Positions 17,482-26,876 are shown, numbered from the stretch's first letter. The stretch is DNA of 49,114 bases from Methylaequor sp002691245 (GCA_002691245.1 NZHH01000064.1:1-49114), one strand, 5' to 3'. The notes: a model not told the origin generated them from the sequence alone. Program-made: numbers and translations.

Positions 17482-18531
17482 ATGGCAGAAAAAGTTAAAG
17501 AAGAAAATAAAGAAGAAGAAGAAAAATCACAATACGAACAACTNACTAGTACCCAAAAATGTGCCATTCTTATGATGTTGTTAGGTGAGGAAGAAGCATC
17601 NGAAATTTTAAAGAANTTAGGACCNAANGAAGTACAACAATTAGGNAAAGAAATGTATAATGTTCAAGGTTTAGATCAAGATACGGTCAACAGAGTCCTG
17701 GACGAATTTCTTGCAATTATCAAAACACAAACCGATTTGGGTATGGGATCCACNAANTATATAAGAAATGTAATGACGAAAGCACTGGGTGAAAATAAAG
17801 CACAATCAGTTCTTGGAAGAATCACTCCAACCGAAAGTGACAAACCAATTGAAATACTAGATTGGATGGATGCTAGATCTGTAGCTGAACTTATTTCTGA
17901 TGAACATCCACAAATCATGGCATTAATAATNTCTTATCTAGAGGCAGGNGTTGCAGCTGANGTTCTTACTTTATTACCTGAAGAAACCCAGTCAGATATA
18001 ATNCACAGAATTGCAACGTTAGAAACAGTTCAACCTGATGCACTTGCAGAATTNGAAAGAGTAATGCAATTAAAATTTAAAACAAATACATCTCTTAGAG
18101 CTTCATCAGTTGGCGGTATTAAAGATGCTGCTTCAATAATGAATTTTACCAAGCAAAATATGGAACAAAGAATNATGAAAACTCTTGGCGAGAAAGATAG
18201 AAATCTAGCAAAAGAAATTCAAGAAAGTATGTTTACTTTTGATACACTAATTTTGATGGATGACAGAAGCATGCAGACGTTACTGAGAAATGTTGATCAA
18301 GAAATCTTAATAATAGCACTGAAAGGAACAGAGGATGAGTTGAAAGACAAAATTTTTTCTTGTATGTCTCAAAGAGCCTCTGCAAACATCAGGGACGAAA
18401 TGGAGGTGCTTGGACCTCTGAGATTAACAGAAGTGCANGAGGCTCAAAAAGCCATTATTAACGTAGCAAGGACNATGTCTGATGAAGGTACAATTGTTCT
18501 TGCTGGAAGAGGCGGAGATGACTTTGTATGA
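17482..18531 (+). CDS. fliG: Flagellar motor switch protein FliG
   Basis: A 349-aa rotor protein that contacts MotA and sets torque and rotation direction. Visible landmarks are LTSTQKCAILMMLLGEE at the N-terminus, the DEHPQIMALI (EHPQR-like) motif, FTFDTLILMDDRSMQTLLR and the C-terminal torque helix region (MSQRASANIRDEMEVLGPLR). The N-terminus has an extra acidic stretch (KEENKEEEEKS). An AGGAG site precedes the start. The stop overlaps the fliH start (ATGA). The ambiguous bases I checked in the first half are all third-position. Confidence 0.95.
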   Translation: MAEKVKEENKEEEEKSQYEQXTSTQKCAILMMLLGEEEAXEILKXLGXXEVQQLXKEMYNVQGLDQDTVNRVLDEFLAIIKTQTDLGMGSXXYIRNVMTKALGENKAQSVLGRITPTESDKPIEILDWMDARSVAELISDEHPQIMALIXSYLEAXVAAXVLTLLPEETQSDIXHRIATLETVQPDALAEXERVMQLKFKTNTSLRASSVGGIKDAASIMNFTKQNMEQRXMKTLGEKDRNLAKEIQESMFTFDTLILMDDRSMQTLLRNVDQEILIIALKGTEDELKDKIFSCMSQRASANIRDEMEVLGPLRLTEVXEAQKAIINVARXMSDEGTIVLAGRGGDDFV

Positions 18532-19409
18532 TGCCTTTGAANGACAACCTTGAACGTACTGATGAAAACAATAAAAAAGAAAAANTTTCTGNNGCNTTAA
18601 GCACTGAAGAAATAGTAAGTTTGTTGAATAAAAGCAATAAAGANTTTNTCAAAGANTCGGAAATTTCTTCAACAATAACAAATCTATTCAAAAAAGTTAC
18701 TCCAACTATTCTTGCNGAGAAGAATAAAGATTTTGAGGANCANAAAAATAATNAAATNGACAACAAAANAGAATCAAAAAGTGAAGAAATTATAGANGAA
18801 GAAGTTGANANTAAAAANCCAGAGGATGAAAAAAAATATACAGAAGCTGAAGCTAAGAAATTAGCCAACGATTANGCTAAACAATATTATAATAATGGTT
18901 ATAAACTAGGTGTAAAAAAAACTACNGAAGAATTNCAGAAAGGGGATAAAGCTTTAGCTGTAACATTCAAAAAAACCACTGATAATATTTTNTCTGTTAC
19001 ACCTGATTTTTCNTCTAGGTTAAATCAATCAATNAATAAACTAATTTCTAAAATTACGACAGAAGTTTTAGGTTATGAAATTGATAATAAAAATGAATTT
19101 TTCCAAAACAGAATAAAAGAGCTTGTAGANTCAATTGAAACATCANTTAAAGAAGTGGAGATTTACCTTAACCAAAAAGATTTAGATGCAATTAATAATT
19201 ATAATAAGGAAAATAATATTACCATATCCTTCAAATTACAACCTGACCCTAATCTTAAAAGAGGTGATCTTAGAATAAAATCTGGTTCAATTAACTTAGG
19301 GGATATCGTCTCTAATAAAATTAATTTTTCTGAGTCTAATGATCTTGATTTAAATTTCGAAAACTTAGATCAAACAACAGATTATCAATCAACTGATCAA
19401 AAAAAATAA
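18528..19409 (+). CDS. fliH: FliH-like flagellar export stator protein
   Basis: A 293-aa protein at the fliH position, between fliG and fliI. The N-terminal half is low-complexity and highly charged. The central part (TEAEAKKLANDxAKQYYNNGYKLG) and a C-terminal region (VEIYLNQKDLDAI, then PDPNLKRGDLRIKSGSINLG) fit the FliH/HrpE fold that regulates the FliI ATPase and docks it to the export gate. It overlaps fliG by 4 bp. Sequence similarity is weak, as usual for FliH, so position carries part of the call. Ambiguous bases are frequent in the variable N-terminal part. Confidence 0.8.
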   Translation: MMPLXDNLERTDENNKKEKXSXXLSTEEIVSLLNKSNKXFXKXSEISSTITNLFKKVTPTILXEKNKDFEXXKNNXXDNKXESKSEEIIXEEVXXKXPEDEKKYTEAEAKKLANDXAKQYYNNGYKLGVKKTXEEXQKGDKALAVTFKKTTDNIXSVTPDFXSRLNQSXNKLISKITTEVLGYEIDNKNEFFQNRIKELVXSIETSXKEVEIYLNQKDLDAINNYNKENNITISFKLQPDPNLKRGDLRIKSGSINLGDIVSNKINFSESNDLDLNFENLDQTTDYQSTDQKK

Positions 19410-19414
19410 ACGAA

Positions 19415-20734
19415 ATGTTAATTGCAGAAAATATATTAAGAAACACTGAAAAACATCGTGTTAGCAATAACAGATTTTATACAAGTAAAACCTCAAAATT
19501 TGACGGAAAAGTCATTGAATGTGATTCATTCCCCTCCCCGATTGGAACAGTTTGCGAAATTGAATGCAATGACAAATCTTATGTAACAGGAGAAATAATA
19601 GGTTTTAAAGAAAAAAAAAATATAATTGCTGTTCACGAACTTAATGCAAACATCATTCTAGGGTCTAAAATTAAAGTTTTAAATTCGTCTAATGATGTTG
19701 CGGTAGGTCAAAATCTTCTAGGTAGAGTTATTGACGCATTTGGAAAGCCAATAGATGGGGGTGAAAAAAATATTGGATTAAATGAACTCTGGCCTATAAA
19801 TGGAAAAAATATTAATCCCATGAATAGAAAGCCTATTAATGAAGTATTAGATGTCGGTATAAGAGCAATCAACTCTCTATTTACAGTTGGTAGAGGCCAA
19901 AGATTAGGTATTATTGCAGGCTCTGGTGTAGGGAAATCTATTTTACTGGGAATGATGACTAAATTTACAAATGCTGATGTTGTAGTTGTAGCATTAATTG
20001 GAGAAAGAGGGAGAGAGTTAGGTAATTTTATATCAGAAATTTTAAATGATGACTCTAGAAAAAGAACAGTTACTGTTGCCGTTCCAGCTGACAAATCACC
20101 ACTTTTAAGAATAAAAGGTGCTGAAAGAGCAACGTCAATTGCAGAATATTTCAGGTCAAAAGGAAAAAACGTTTTACTGATAATGGATTCTCTTACAAGA
20201 ATTGCTCATGCAAAAAGAGAGGTTGGATTGGCACTCGGTGAACAACCAACATCAAAAGGCTATCCTCCATCAGTTATTTCCATGATTCCAAACCTAATTG
20301 AAAGAACCGGTGCCGGGTCTAAAGATGAAGGAACAATAACTAGCTTTTACACTATTCTTGCTGACTCTGATGATACTAATGATCCGGTAGTTGATACAGC
20401 AAGAGCAATTTTAGATGGTCATATAGTACTATCAAGAGAACTCGCTCAATTAGGAATTTTCCCCGCAATAGACCTAAACCACTCGCTTAGCAGAGTAATG
20501 AATTCAATAGTTTCGGATGAACATCAAAATAAATCTGAAAACGTGAAGAAGCTATATTCTATATATCAGGAAAATAAAGATCTTGTTTTAATGGGAGGTT
20601 ATAACCAAGGCCAAAATGCTGATATTGACAGTGCATTGAATAATTGGCCCAAAATTTGCGAGTTAATTAAACAAAATTATAAAATAAAATCGGAATTTAA
20701 AAATAGCTACGAAAGCTTAAACAACATTAACTAA
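19415..20734 (+). CDS. fliI: Flagellum-specific ATPase FliI
   Basis: A 439-aa F1-beta-like ATPase that unfolds and delivers substrates to the flagellar export gate. Walker A AGSGVGKS (168-175), ALIGERGREL, Walker B VLLIMDSLTR and the EQPTSKGYPPSV segment are all present. The length is normal. It is followed without any gap by fliJ (TAA immediately before ATG 20735). Confidence 0.95.
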   Translation: MLIAENILRNTEKHRVSNNRFYTSKTSKFDGKVIECDSFPSPIGTVCEIECNDKSYVTGEIIGFKEKKNIIAVHELNANIILGSKIKVLNSSNDVAVGQNLLGRVIDAFGKPIDGGEKNIGLNELWPINGKNINPMNRKPINEVLDVGIRAINSLFTVGRGQRLGIIAGSGVGKSILLGMMTKFTNADVVVVALIGERGRELGNFISEILNDDSRKRTVTVAVPADKSPLLRIKGAERATSIAEYFRSKGKNVLLIMDSLTRIAHAKREVGLALGEQPTSKGYPPSVISMIPNLIERTGAGSKDEGTITSFYTILADSDDTNDPVVDTARAILDGHIVLSRELAQLGIFPAIDLNHSLSRVMNSIVSDEHQNKSENVKKLYSIYQENKDLVLMGGYNQGQNADIDSALNNWPKICELIKQNYKIKSEFKNSYESLNNIN

Positions 20735-21148
20735 ATGAAAAAAAATAAATACGATACTTTTTTAGTTCTTAAAAAAGTAAAAAAAAATAAATTACTTCAT
20801 AATTTAAGTACTCTTAATATTGAAAAAAATAAAGTTCAACTAGTAAGAGAAACTCTCAATGAAATGATAGATTCCACAGACCTTAATAAAGTAGGAGAAT
20901 CATATGGTTTAGATTTGAAAGTTAATGCAAATTTTAGACAAAGTTTGATGAATAAGTTAGAAATTTCTTCCAATAGAGCAGCTCATTTGCAAAATGAAAT
21001 TAACTATAATCTCTCTGAGATTGGAAAGATTGATAAACAAAAGCAAAAAATAAGAGAAAAAAAAAAACTAACAGATTTAAAAAAAGAAAAACTTCTAGAT
21101 ATGAAAAAAGACAATTATATTAGACCTAAAAATCAAGTTCCTTTCTAG
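20735..21148 (+). CDS. FliJ-like coiled-coil export chaperone
   Basis: A 137-aa, highly charged, almost entirely helical protein directly after fliI, the standard position of fliJ. It reads as two long amphipathic helices (about 20-50 and 75-125) with a short break, the shape of FliJ, the stalk protein of the FliI hexamer. Primary-sequence similarity is low, so the call rests on size, predicted coiled coil and location. It ends 4 bp before a sigma-54 promoter. Confidence 0.7.
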   Translation: MKKNKYDTFLVLKKVKKNKLLHNLSTLNIEKNKVQLVRETLNEMIDSTDLNKVGESYGLDLKVNANFRQSLMNKLEISSNRAAHLQNEINYNLSEIGKIDKQKQKIREKKKLTDLKKEKLLDMKKDNYIRPKNQVPF

Positions 21149-21151
21149 TAG

Positions 21152-21167
21152 TGGCACTATTATTGCA
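21152..21167 (+). promoter_or_regulatory. Sigma-54 promoter of fliKLMN
   Basis: TGGCACTATTATTGCA matches the sigma-54 consensus at every fixed base (TGGCAC, then TTGCA; GG 21153-21154, GC 21165-21166, 10 bp between). The predicted start is near 21178, 14 nt before the fliK ATG. It starts a second transcription unit inside the fli cluster. Confidence 0.82.
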
Positions 21168-21191
21168 GAATCTGCATAAAAAAAGGCAGTT

Positions 21192-22511
21192 ATGGTTGCA
21201 ATAAATAATAATTTAACTGAAAAGTTTAAAATACTCTCTTCAAAAAGTTCATTAGAACAAAATGATGAACTATTTGCCGAACTTTTTGCGTTAATGAATT
21301 CAAACGTTGAAAATAATGAAGAAAAGAATCTTCTCAAAAATATAATGGTCGAACCAACTGACAAAACAACAGATGAATTGTCAGTTATACCAAATCAAAT
21401 AAAAGAACAATCAAATCCATCGGAATCTTTTAACACCGATAACGAATTAGAATTAGCTAAATCTCTCATCAAAATATTTTACAAAGAATTTGGAATTGAC
21501 GATTCTGCATCTCAACCGGAGGCAAATGACAATCCAAAAACAATAAATCAATTAAACATTAATATTGACGGTATTAAGAAAAAAATAACAAAATCAACCT
21601 CACAAAATGAAAAAAACTTTAACGAAATGACAAATCAAAAAAATGAAAGTGAAAAAGATTTCAAGTTATCAGAAAATATAATTTTGAAAGTTGAAAAGAA
21701 AAAATCCACAGAAAGTAAATTTAAACCAGAGAAACTAGATAATTTTTTCGAATCTAACAAAACAAATAATTTTGATTCCCTAACAAGTCAAAAGAAACAA
21801 GAACCCTTTGAAAAAGAAAAAATTAATAAAAATCTAAATGTTATTCAAAATTCAAGCCTAATTGAAAAAAAAACTAAAAAGAAAAATAAACAACTTAGCA
21901 AGACTATTAAAAACACTAATGAGAATTTAAATCTTTCAATAAACGAGAATAAGAGTTTAATAAAAACTGATAGCAACTTAGTTCAAAAAATACAAAATCC
22001 CAGAGAAAATAAAATTTCAGTGAAAAAAGAAACGGTAGAAAAAAATGAATTAAAACTTTCAGAAAATAAACAAACATTCTCTAATCAAAATGGAAAAGAA
22101 TTTTTGAATTTATTAGAAAGTAGTTGGGGTGAGAAGTTTTCTCAAATTGTTAAAAACTCTTTAAAAAATGGAATTAATAAATTAGAAATTGAACTAAAAC
22201 CACACAACCTTGGGAAACTAAATCTAGAGGTGTCACTCAAAAATAATAAAACCTTTATTAATATTAGTTCAGAAAATCAGGAAGTAGTAAATATCCTTAA
22301 CGAAAACCTTCCTCGTTTTACGGAGATAATTGAAAAAGAAAGTAAATCGTTTTCAAGCTTATTTAACAACGATGGTCATCAGAATAGTAACTTTAATGGA
22401 AATAATAAAAAAGATAATTTAGTGTCTCAAGAAAATCTGAAAAACAAAAAAGAAGCAAGCGATTCTGAAGTTAATAAAATTAGTAATCATAATATTGATG
22501 TAAATGCTTAA
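21192..22511 (+). CDS. fliK: Flagellar hook-length control protein FliK
   Basis: A 439-aa secreted ruler/substrate-switch protein. The first 290 residues are low-complexity Lys, Asn, Glu and Ser, as expected for the variable ruler part. The C-terminal Flg_hook domain is recognisable: INKLEIELKPHNLGKLNLEV, FINISSENQEVVNILNENLP and FTEIIEKE. A sigma-54 promoter lies 25 bp upstream. The N-terminal region has only diffuse composition bias and no strict repeat that I can see. Confidence 0.85.
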   Translation: MVAINNNLTEKFKILSSKSSLEQNDELFAELFALMNSNVENNEEKNLLKNIMVEPTDKTTDELSVIPNQIKEQSNPSESFNTDNELELAKSLIKIFYKEFGIDDSASQPEANDNPKTINQLNINIDGIKKKITKSTSQNEKNFNEMTNQKNESEKDFKLSENIILKVEKKKSTESKFKPEKLDNFFESNKTNNFDSLTSQKKQEPFEKEKINKNLNVIQNSSLIEKKTKKKNKQLSKTIKNTNENLNLSINENKSLIKTDSNLVQKIQNPRENKISVKKETVEKNELKLSENKQTFSNQNGKEFLNLLESSWGEKFSQIVKNSLKNGINKLEIELKPHNLGKLNLEVSLKNNKTFINISSENQEVVNILNENLPRFTEIIEKESKSFSSLFNNDGHQNSNFNGNNKKDNLVSQENLKNKKEASDSEVNKISNHNIDVNA

Positions 22512-22538
22512 TTAATCTATTGTATTAAGGAGAAAAAA

Positions 22539-23171
22539 ATGGCAGAAGAGAATAATCAAGAAAATGAAAAAAAATCCCCATTAAAATTAATTTTAATGAT
22601 AGTGGGTGGTGTAGTACTTCTAGGTTTAGGTATAGGTTTAGGTATTTTCTTAGGAGGTGGAGATGATACTGATCCTTCTGCTGAAATATCAAAAATTATA
22701 GAAAAAAAAGAAAATCCTGAAAAAGAAGAAAATGATAATAAAAAAAATGAAGAAGAACTAGCTGAAGAATGTACAGAAGAGGAAAAAGATGAAGAAGGTA
22801 ACTGTCCAACTGGACCAAAAAAAATACCAAAAATTACTCCTGAGGAAGAAATATTCACGACAACATATTATGAGTTTCCAGGAAACTTTACAGCGAATTT
22901 AAAAGGCTCCAAAAAATTCCTTCAATTGTCAGTTGGGGTTTCAACTCAATATGATGAACAAGTTATGGTGAATGTTGAAAGCCATCAATTAGCATTAAGA
23001 TCAGAAATACTAACTATAATGTCAGAATTCTCATCCGAGGATATTGCTGGTAAAGATGGAAAATATAATCTTGCGGAGGCATTAAAAGAAGGAATTAATG
23101 AGGTTTTAGTTAAAGTTGAAGGATTTGGTGGAATTGAAAATGTACATTTCACCTCATTTGTTGTACAATAA
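22539..23171 (+). CDS. fliL: Flagellar basal-body-associated protein FliL
   Basis: A 210-aa single-pass membrane protein that surrounds the stator and supports torque. A short cytoplasmic N-terminus is followed by a glycine-rich helix (IMIVGGVVLLGLGIGLGIFL, about 20-39), a long acidic Lys/Glu linker with two Cys (AEECTEEEKDEEGNCP) and the periplasmic FliL domain (FTANLKGSKKFLQLSVGVST). It has a strong AAGGAG site. The acidic linker with its Cys pair is longer than in most FliL proteins. Confidence 0.88.
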   Translation: MAEENNQENEKKSPLKLILMIVGGVVLLGLGIGLGIFLGGGDDTDPSAEISKIIEKKENPEKEENDNKKNEEELAEECTEEEKDEEGNCPTGPKKIPKITPEEEIFTTTYYEFPGNFTANLKGSKKFLQLSVGVSTQYDEQVMVNVESHQLALRSEILTIMSEFSSEDIAGKDGKYNLAEALKEGINEVLVKVEGFGGIENVHFTSFVVQ

Positions 23172-23184
23172 GTAAATTAAGTTT

Positions 23185-24162
23185 ATGAGTGAACCATCAA
23201 GAAAATTATCTAGTGACGAAGTAAACGCATTAATGGATGGCCTAAAGTCTGGTGATCTTAGTGCCTCAACTTCTGTCAGGGACGGAGTTGAAGTTGAATA
23301 TAAAAAATTTAATTTTGGATCCGATGATTTGTCATTACTCGGCGATTATTACGCTTTGAGATTAATTAATGAGAGATTTGCTAGAACAGTTAGAGGAGTG
23401 TTTTTGCCTCTACTTAGAGTACAACCTAGAATTAGTTCTTTCCCACCTGAAGTAAAATCCTTTGAAGAATACAGTTCAGGATTAGACGCATTTATGAGTC
23501 TAACAAATAATAGAATTGATGAACTAAGAGGTTCAATGTTGACGGTCCTTCCTCCATCGTTTGTTAGTTTGTGTACAAGTAGCAGATACGGTGGAAAACT
23601 TGAAGTCAATGATGCGTCTAGAACAGAATTTACGGCAACAGAAGAGAAAATAATTGAAGTAATTAATAATGGTATTTCAGATGTTCTTGAACAATGCTGG
23701 AAAGATTTGACACCCATTACTATCAAGTTTCAAAGTAGAGAACAAAATCCACAGTTTGCTGCATTTGTAGAGTCAACTGATTTAGTTATTGTATGCTCTT
23801 TTGTAATGCAATTACCAAATATAGATTCAATGTCATTTGATGTTGTTTATCCATTACAAACATTAAAACCAGTTTCTTCCCTACTAAGATCTAGAGTGCA
23901 ATCAGATGTTGTGGAGTCGAATATGTCTTGGAGAGATAAATTAGAAAAAGCTGTTTTGGAGGTACCATTAACAGTTAAAAGTAATCTTTCTGAACCAGTT
24001 GTTTCAATGTCAAAATTATTGAGAATGAAATCTGGTGATACGCTCACAGTAAATTTAGAGGAAACAGTTGATTTTTATGTCGAAAATCAAAGGTACTTTA
24101 AGGCCGAAATGGGAGAATTAAAAGGAAACGCCTCAGTAAAACTTTCAAAAAGATCAAATTAA
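23185..24162 (+). CDS. fliM: Flagellar motor switch protein FliM
   Basis: A 325-aa C-ring protein. It has SSDEVNALMDGL at the N-terminus, the FliM middle domain (LINERFARTVRGVFLPLL) and a C-terminal SpoA domain (EVPLTVKSNLSEPVVSMSKLL, then GDTLTVNLEETVDFYV). I do not see the classical CheY-binding LSQ(x)EIDALL peptide; the N-terminal peptide here is LSSDEVNALMDGL, which resembles it loosely, so CheY control cannot be judged. Confidence 0.93.
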   Translation: MSEPSRKLSSDEVNALMDGLKSGDLSASTSVRDGVEVEYKKFNFGSDDLSLLGDYYALRLINERFARTVRGVFLPLLRVQPRISSFPPEVKSFEEYSSGLDAFMSLTNNRIDELRGSMLTVLPPSFVSLCTSSRYGGKLEVNDASRTEFTATEEKIIEVINNGISDVLEQCWKDLTPITIKFQSREQNPQFAAFVESTDLVIVCSFVMQLPNIDSMSFDVVYPLQTLKPVSSLLRSRVQSDVVESNMSWRDKLEKAVLEVPLTVKSNLSEPVVSMSKLLRMKSGDTLTVNLEETVDFYVENQRYFKAEMGELKGNASVKLSKRSN

Positions 24163-24173
24163 GGAGAAAAACA

Positions 24174-24581
24174 ATGAATGCAGAAACAGTTGAACAAGAA
24201 AAAAATACCCCAGTAACAGAGAACAAAGATTCGAATGCACCCGAGAACTCAAAAGCCTCAGAAAGTGCGTCAGATCAAAATAAAGAAGTTCCTGAAAAAA
24301 AAGTAGAAACTAATTCTGCTGCAGTAAGTAACCTTAGGCTTTTGGAAAATATCGAAGTTAAACTGACAGTTGAAGTAGGAAATACTGAAATCAAGATAAA
24401 GGATCTTTTAAGGCTAAATGAAGGCTCAGTTATTGAACTTGACCGTTTAGCAGGTGATGCACTAGATATTCTCGCAAACGGTACTAAAATTGCCAAAGGT
24501 GAAGTAGTAATGGTTGGAGAAAAATTCGGTATTAGGTTCACAGAAGTTGCAACTCCTGAAGAATTAATGCAAAACTTATAA
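24174..24581 (+). CDS. fliN: Flagellar motor switch protein FliN
   Basis: A 135-aa C-ring protein. A disordered acidic N-terminal tail of about 50 residues is followed by a clear SpoA/FliN domain: NIEVKLTVEVGNTEIKIKDL, NEGSVIELDRLAGDALDILA and GEVVMVGEKFGIRFTEV. An AAGGAG site precedes the start. It ends the fliKLMN unit; a FleQ-type box begins one base after its stop codon. Confidence 0.93.
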   Translation: MNAETVEQEKNTPVTENKDSNAPENSKASESASDQNKEVPEKKVETNSAAVSNLRLLENIEVKLTVEVGNTEIKIKDLLRLNEGSVIELDRLAGDALDILANGTKIAKGEVVMVGEKFGIRFTEVATPEELMQNL

Positions 24582-24597
24582 TGTCAGCTATTTGACA
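24582..24597. promoter_or_regulatory. Putative FleQ box upstream of fliO
   Basis: TGTCAGCTATTTGACA is a perfect 5-bp inverted repeat around 6 bp, extended to 6 bp by flanking A and T. It shares the TGTCAG-N5-TGACA form of the box at 14048. Its centre is about 73 bp upstream of the fliO -24 element, a suitable enhancer distance. Confidence 0.55.
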
Positions 24598-24660
24598 TTG
24601 ATATCTATAAAAAATTATTTTGTCAATAAATTCAATTATTTAGAATTAAATATCCCTTAA

Positions 24661-24676
24661 CGGCAAAGTTTTTGCA
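24661..24676 (+). promoter_or_regulatory. Sigma-54 promoter of fliOPQR-flhB
   Basis: CGGCAAAGTTTTTGCA has GG 24662-24663 and GC 24674-24675 with 10 bp between. The predicted start is near 24687, 22 nt before the fliO ATG. The only departure from the consensus core is C for T before GG. Confidence 0.78.
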
Positions 24677-24708
24677 TCTATCCTCTTAAAATTTAAGAAG
24701 AGGGAAAA

Positions 24709-25032
24709 ATGCCAGAATACACAGGACCAAGCTTATCAAATTACTTACTAGTTTTAGGGTTCTTAGCATTATTGTTTGTAGGATTCTACTATGTTAAGAA
24801 AAACAAACACATCATTTCTAGAACAATTAATTCTAAGCGAAGAATGAAAGTTTCAGAGGTAACAATCCTTGGTCAGGGAGACAGAGCCTTAATTTTAAAT
24901 CTAGATGATAAAGATTACTTATTTATTTCTGGAAAAAACTCAGGATCTTTGCTTACAGAAATTAAAAGTAAAAACGTTAAAGTAAATAACCTAGAAAAGG
25001 TATTTGAAAAAAGGTTGATGAATGAAAAATAG
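24709..25032 (+). CDS. fliO: Flagellar export protein FliO
   Basis: A 107-aa protein with one N-terminal membrane helix (YLLVLGFLALLFVGFYYV, about 12-29) and a cytoplasmic beta-rich domain (MKVSEVTILGQGDRALILNL), the FliO layout. FliO helps to assemble the FliP ring. Its last 11 bp overlap fliP. It is the first gene of the export-gate operon. Confidence 0.85.
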   Translation: MPEYTGPSLSNYLLVLGFLALLFVGFYYVKKNKHIISRTINSKRRMKVSEVTILGQGDRALILNLDDKDYLFISGKNSGSLLTEIKSKNVKVNNLEKVFEKRLMNEK

Positions 25033-25765
25033 TATTTTAGCATTTGTTTTAATTCTTTTACCTTCATTAGCTTTAACCCAAATAGCTCCTCAAGGACTTG
25101 AAGCTCTTACAATAACCGAAGCTGCCAACGGTACAAAAACTTATTCAGTTTCTTTAAAAATTCTGGCATTGATGACTGCCTTAACAATTTTGCCGTCCCT
25201 TGTTTTAGGAATGACAGCATTCACAAGAATTATAATTGTAATGTCAATTTTAAGGCAGGCACTAGGCACACAACAAACTCCACCCAATCAAATACTAGTT
25301 GCTATTTCTCTTTTCTTAACTTTTTTTGTGATGGCCCCAACTTTTAACAAAATATATGCAGATGTTTCTGAACCATATAATAACGGTGACATGAATTTAA
25401 CTGAGGCAGTTGAAAGCGGCGGAGGTGAATTAAAAAAATTTATGATCAAAAATACGAGAAAAAACGATTTACTTATGTTTTCTCAAATGGCTAATGAAGG
25501 GAAATTCGAGGACAGTTCTCAGGTACCTTTTTACATTGTTCTTCCAGCTTATATTACAAGTGAGTTAAAAACTGCATTTCAGATAGGTTTTTTACTTTTC
25601 TTACCTTTTTTAGTCATTGACATGGTTGTTGCATCAGTTTTGATGTCACTTGGAATGATGATGTTGTCACCAATGCTTATTGCTCTTCCATTTAAATTAT
25701 TATTGTTCGTCTTAGTTGATGGTTGGTCTATGACTGTTGGCTCTCTAGTGGGAACATTTTCTTAA
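25022..25765 (+). CDS. fliP: Flagellar export gate protein FliP
   Basis: A 247-aa core export-gate subunit. It has a cleavable signal peptide (MKNSILAFVLILLPSLALT), MTAFTRIIIVMSILRQALGT, the conserved FFVMAPTF and, towards the C-terminus, LPFLVIDMVVASVLMSLGMM and PFKLLLFVLVDGW. The length is typical. It starts inside fliO (11-bp overlap). Confidence 0.95.
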   Translation: MKNSILAFVLILLPSLALTQIAPQGLEALTITEAANGTKTYSVSLKILALMTALTILPSLVLGMTAFTRIIIVMSILRQALGTQQTPPNQILVAISLFLTFFVMAPTFNKIYADVSEPYNNGDMNLTEAVESGGGELKKFMIKNTRKNDLLMFSQMANEGKFEDSSQVPFYIVLPAYITSELKTAFQIGFLLFLPFLVIDMVVASVLMSLGMMMLSPMLIALPFKLLLFVLVDGWSMTVGSLVGTFS

Positions 25766-25783
25766 TTAGGAAAGGTTAATATT

Positions 25784-26050
25784 ATGGGTTTTGATGAAAA
25801 TGTTGAAATGATAAGGTTGGCTTTTTATCAAGTACTCATTTCTAGTGGTCCGTTTCTAGGGGCAGCACTCGCAATTGGGTTGATAATTGGTATTGTTCAG
25901 GCAGCCACATCAATTCAAGAAATGACATTAAGTTTTGTTCCTAAAATTGTAATAGTTATTTTTGCAATTGGCTTTCTTGCAAACTTTCTTTTAGTTAGTT
26001 TAACGGATTATTTCAATTTCATATTTGATACAATTTCGGGTATTAATTAA
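25784..26050 (+). CDS. fliQ: Flagellar export gate protein FliQ
   Basis: An 88-aa protein of two hydrophobic helices with the family motif GLIIGIVQAATSIQEMTLSFVPK. Together with FliP and FliR it forms the helical export gate. It overlaps fliR by one base at TAATG. Confidence 0.94.
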   Translation: MGFDENVEMIRLAFYQVLISSGPFLGAALAIGLIIGIVQAATSIQEMTLSFVPKIVIVIFAIGFLANFLLVSLTDYFNFIFDTISGIN

Positions 26051-26865
26051 TGTTTATACCCCTTCCGTTTTATAATCCCATGGATGCACTTCCAGGTCTT
26101 GAATTAAATTCACTACTAGAATATTTATTTAAGTTTTTTATATGCTCTATTCGGCTTTCTGCATTTTTTATATCAAGCCCTTTTTTTGGATCTAGAGTTA
26201 TTCCATTAAATGTTAAAATCCTTTTTTCTTTGATAGTCTCTTTTTTTTATTTTGGTTATCTCTCTGATATCCAGATATCAGAGCAAATACTTGAAAATCT
26301 TTTCATTATAATTATTGTTGAAGCACTTATTGGCCTATCACTTGGTTTAACACTTTCAATTTGGTTCGCTGCAGCAAGCTTAGCTGGAGAAAAAATAGCA
26401 TCAACAACAGGACTTGGTTTTTCTCAGATGGTTGATCCCGATACGGGTGGACAGACACCAGTTGTTAGTTTGATAATGGATTTATTTCTTATAACTATTT
26501 TCTTGTCACTTAATGGTCATTTAATAGCTATTGAATTTTTATTTAAAAGTTTTGAAATTTTTAATATTAATAGTGGTCTACCACCTATTGGATTAGTAGG
26601 TTTAGGTATCGAAGCTGCAGGAGCTATGTTTTATACTGGGGGGTTAATAATGTTACCAGTTGTTGGAGCACTTTTAATGACAAATATTGCAGTTGGCATT
26701 ATTACTAGAGCCGCTCCGCAGCTAAATATGTTTTCTTTTGCTTTTCCAGTCACTATGATTTTAGCATTTTTTATAATGTATATTTCTTCTCAATCAATAG
26801 GAAATGCATTCGCTGAATTAACCAAAAGTTCACTTGATTCTATTGAAAATATACTTGTTAAATAG
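26050..26865 (+). CDS. fliR: Flagellar export gate protein FliR
   Basis: A 271-aa polytopic export-gate protein with RLSAFFISSPFFGSRVIP near the N-terminus, the GEKIASTTGLGFSQMVDPDT motif and PVVGALLMTNIAVGIITRAAPQLNMF in the middle. Length and order (fliP-Q-R-flhB) are standard. Confidence 0.94.
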   Translation: MFIPLPFYNPMDALPGLELNSLLEYLFKFFICSIRLSAFFISSPFFGSRVIPLNVKILFSLIVSFFYFGYLSDIQISEQILENLFIIIIVEALIGLSLGLTLSIWFAAASLAGEKIASTTGLGFSQMVDPDTGGQTPVVSLIMDLFLITIFLSLNGHLIAIEFLFKSFEIFNINSGLPPIGLVGLGIEAAGAMFYTGGLIMLPVVGALLMTNIAVGIITRAAPQLNMFSFAFPVTMILAFFIMYISSQSIGNAFAELTKSSLDSIENILVK

Positions 26866-26876
26866 AGGGTTAACTT

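Noticed and set aside
21192..22100. Tandem repeats in the FliK N-terminal half
   Set aside because: Composition is strongly biased to Lys/Asn/Glu/Ser but no repeating unit of constant length is visible.
22556..22858. Antisense ORF (100 codons) opposite fliL
   Set aside because: Low-complexity Ser/Phe translation produced by the Lys/Glu-rich linker of FliL on the other strand; no start signals.
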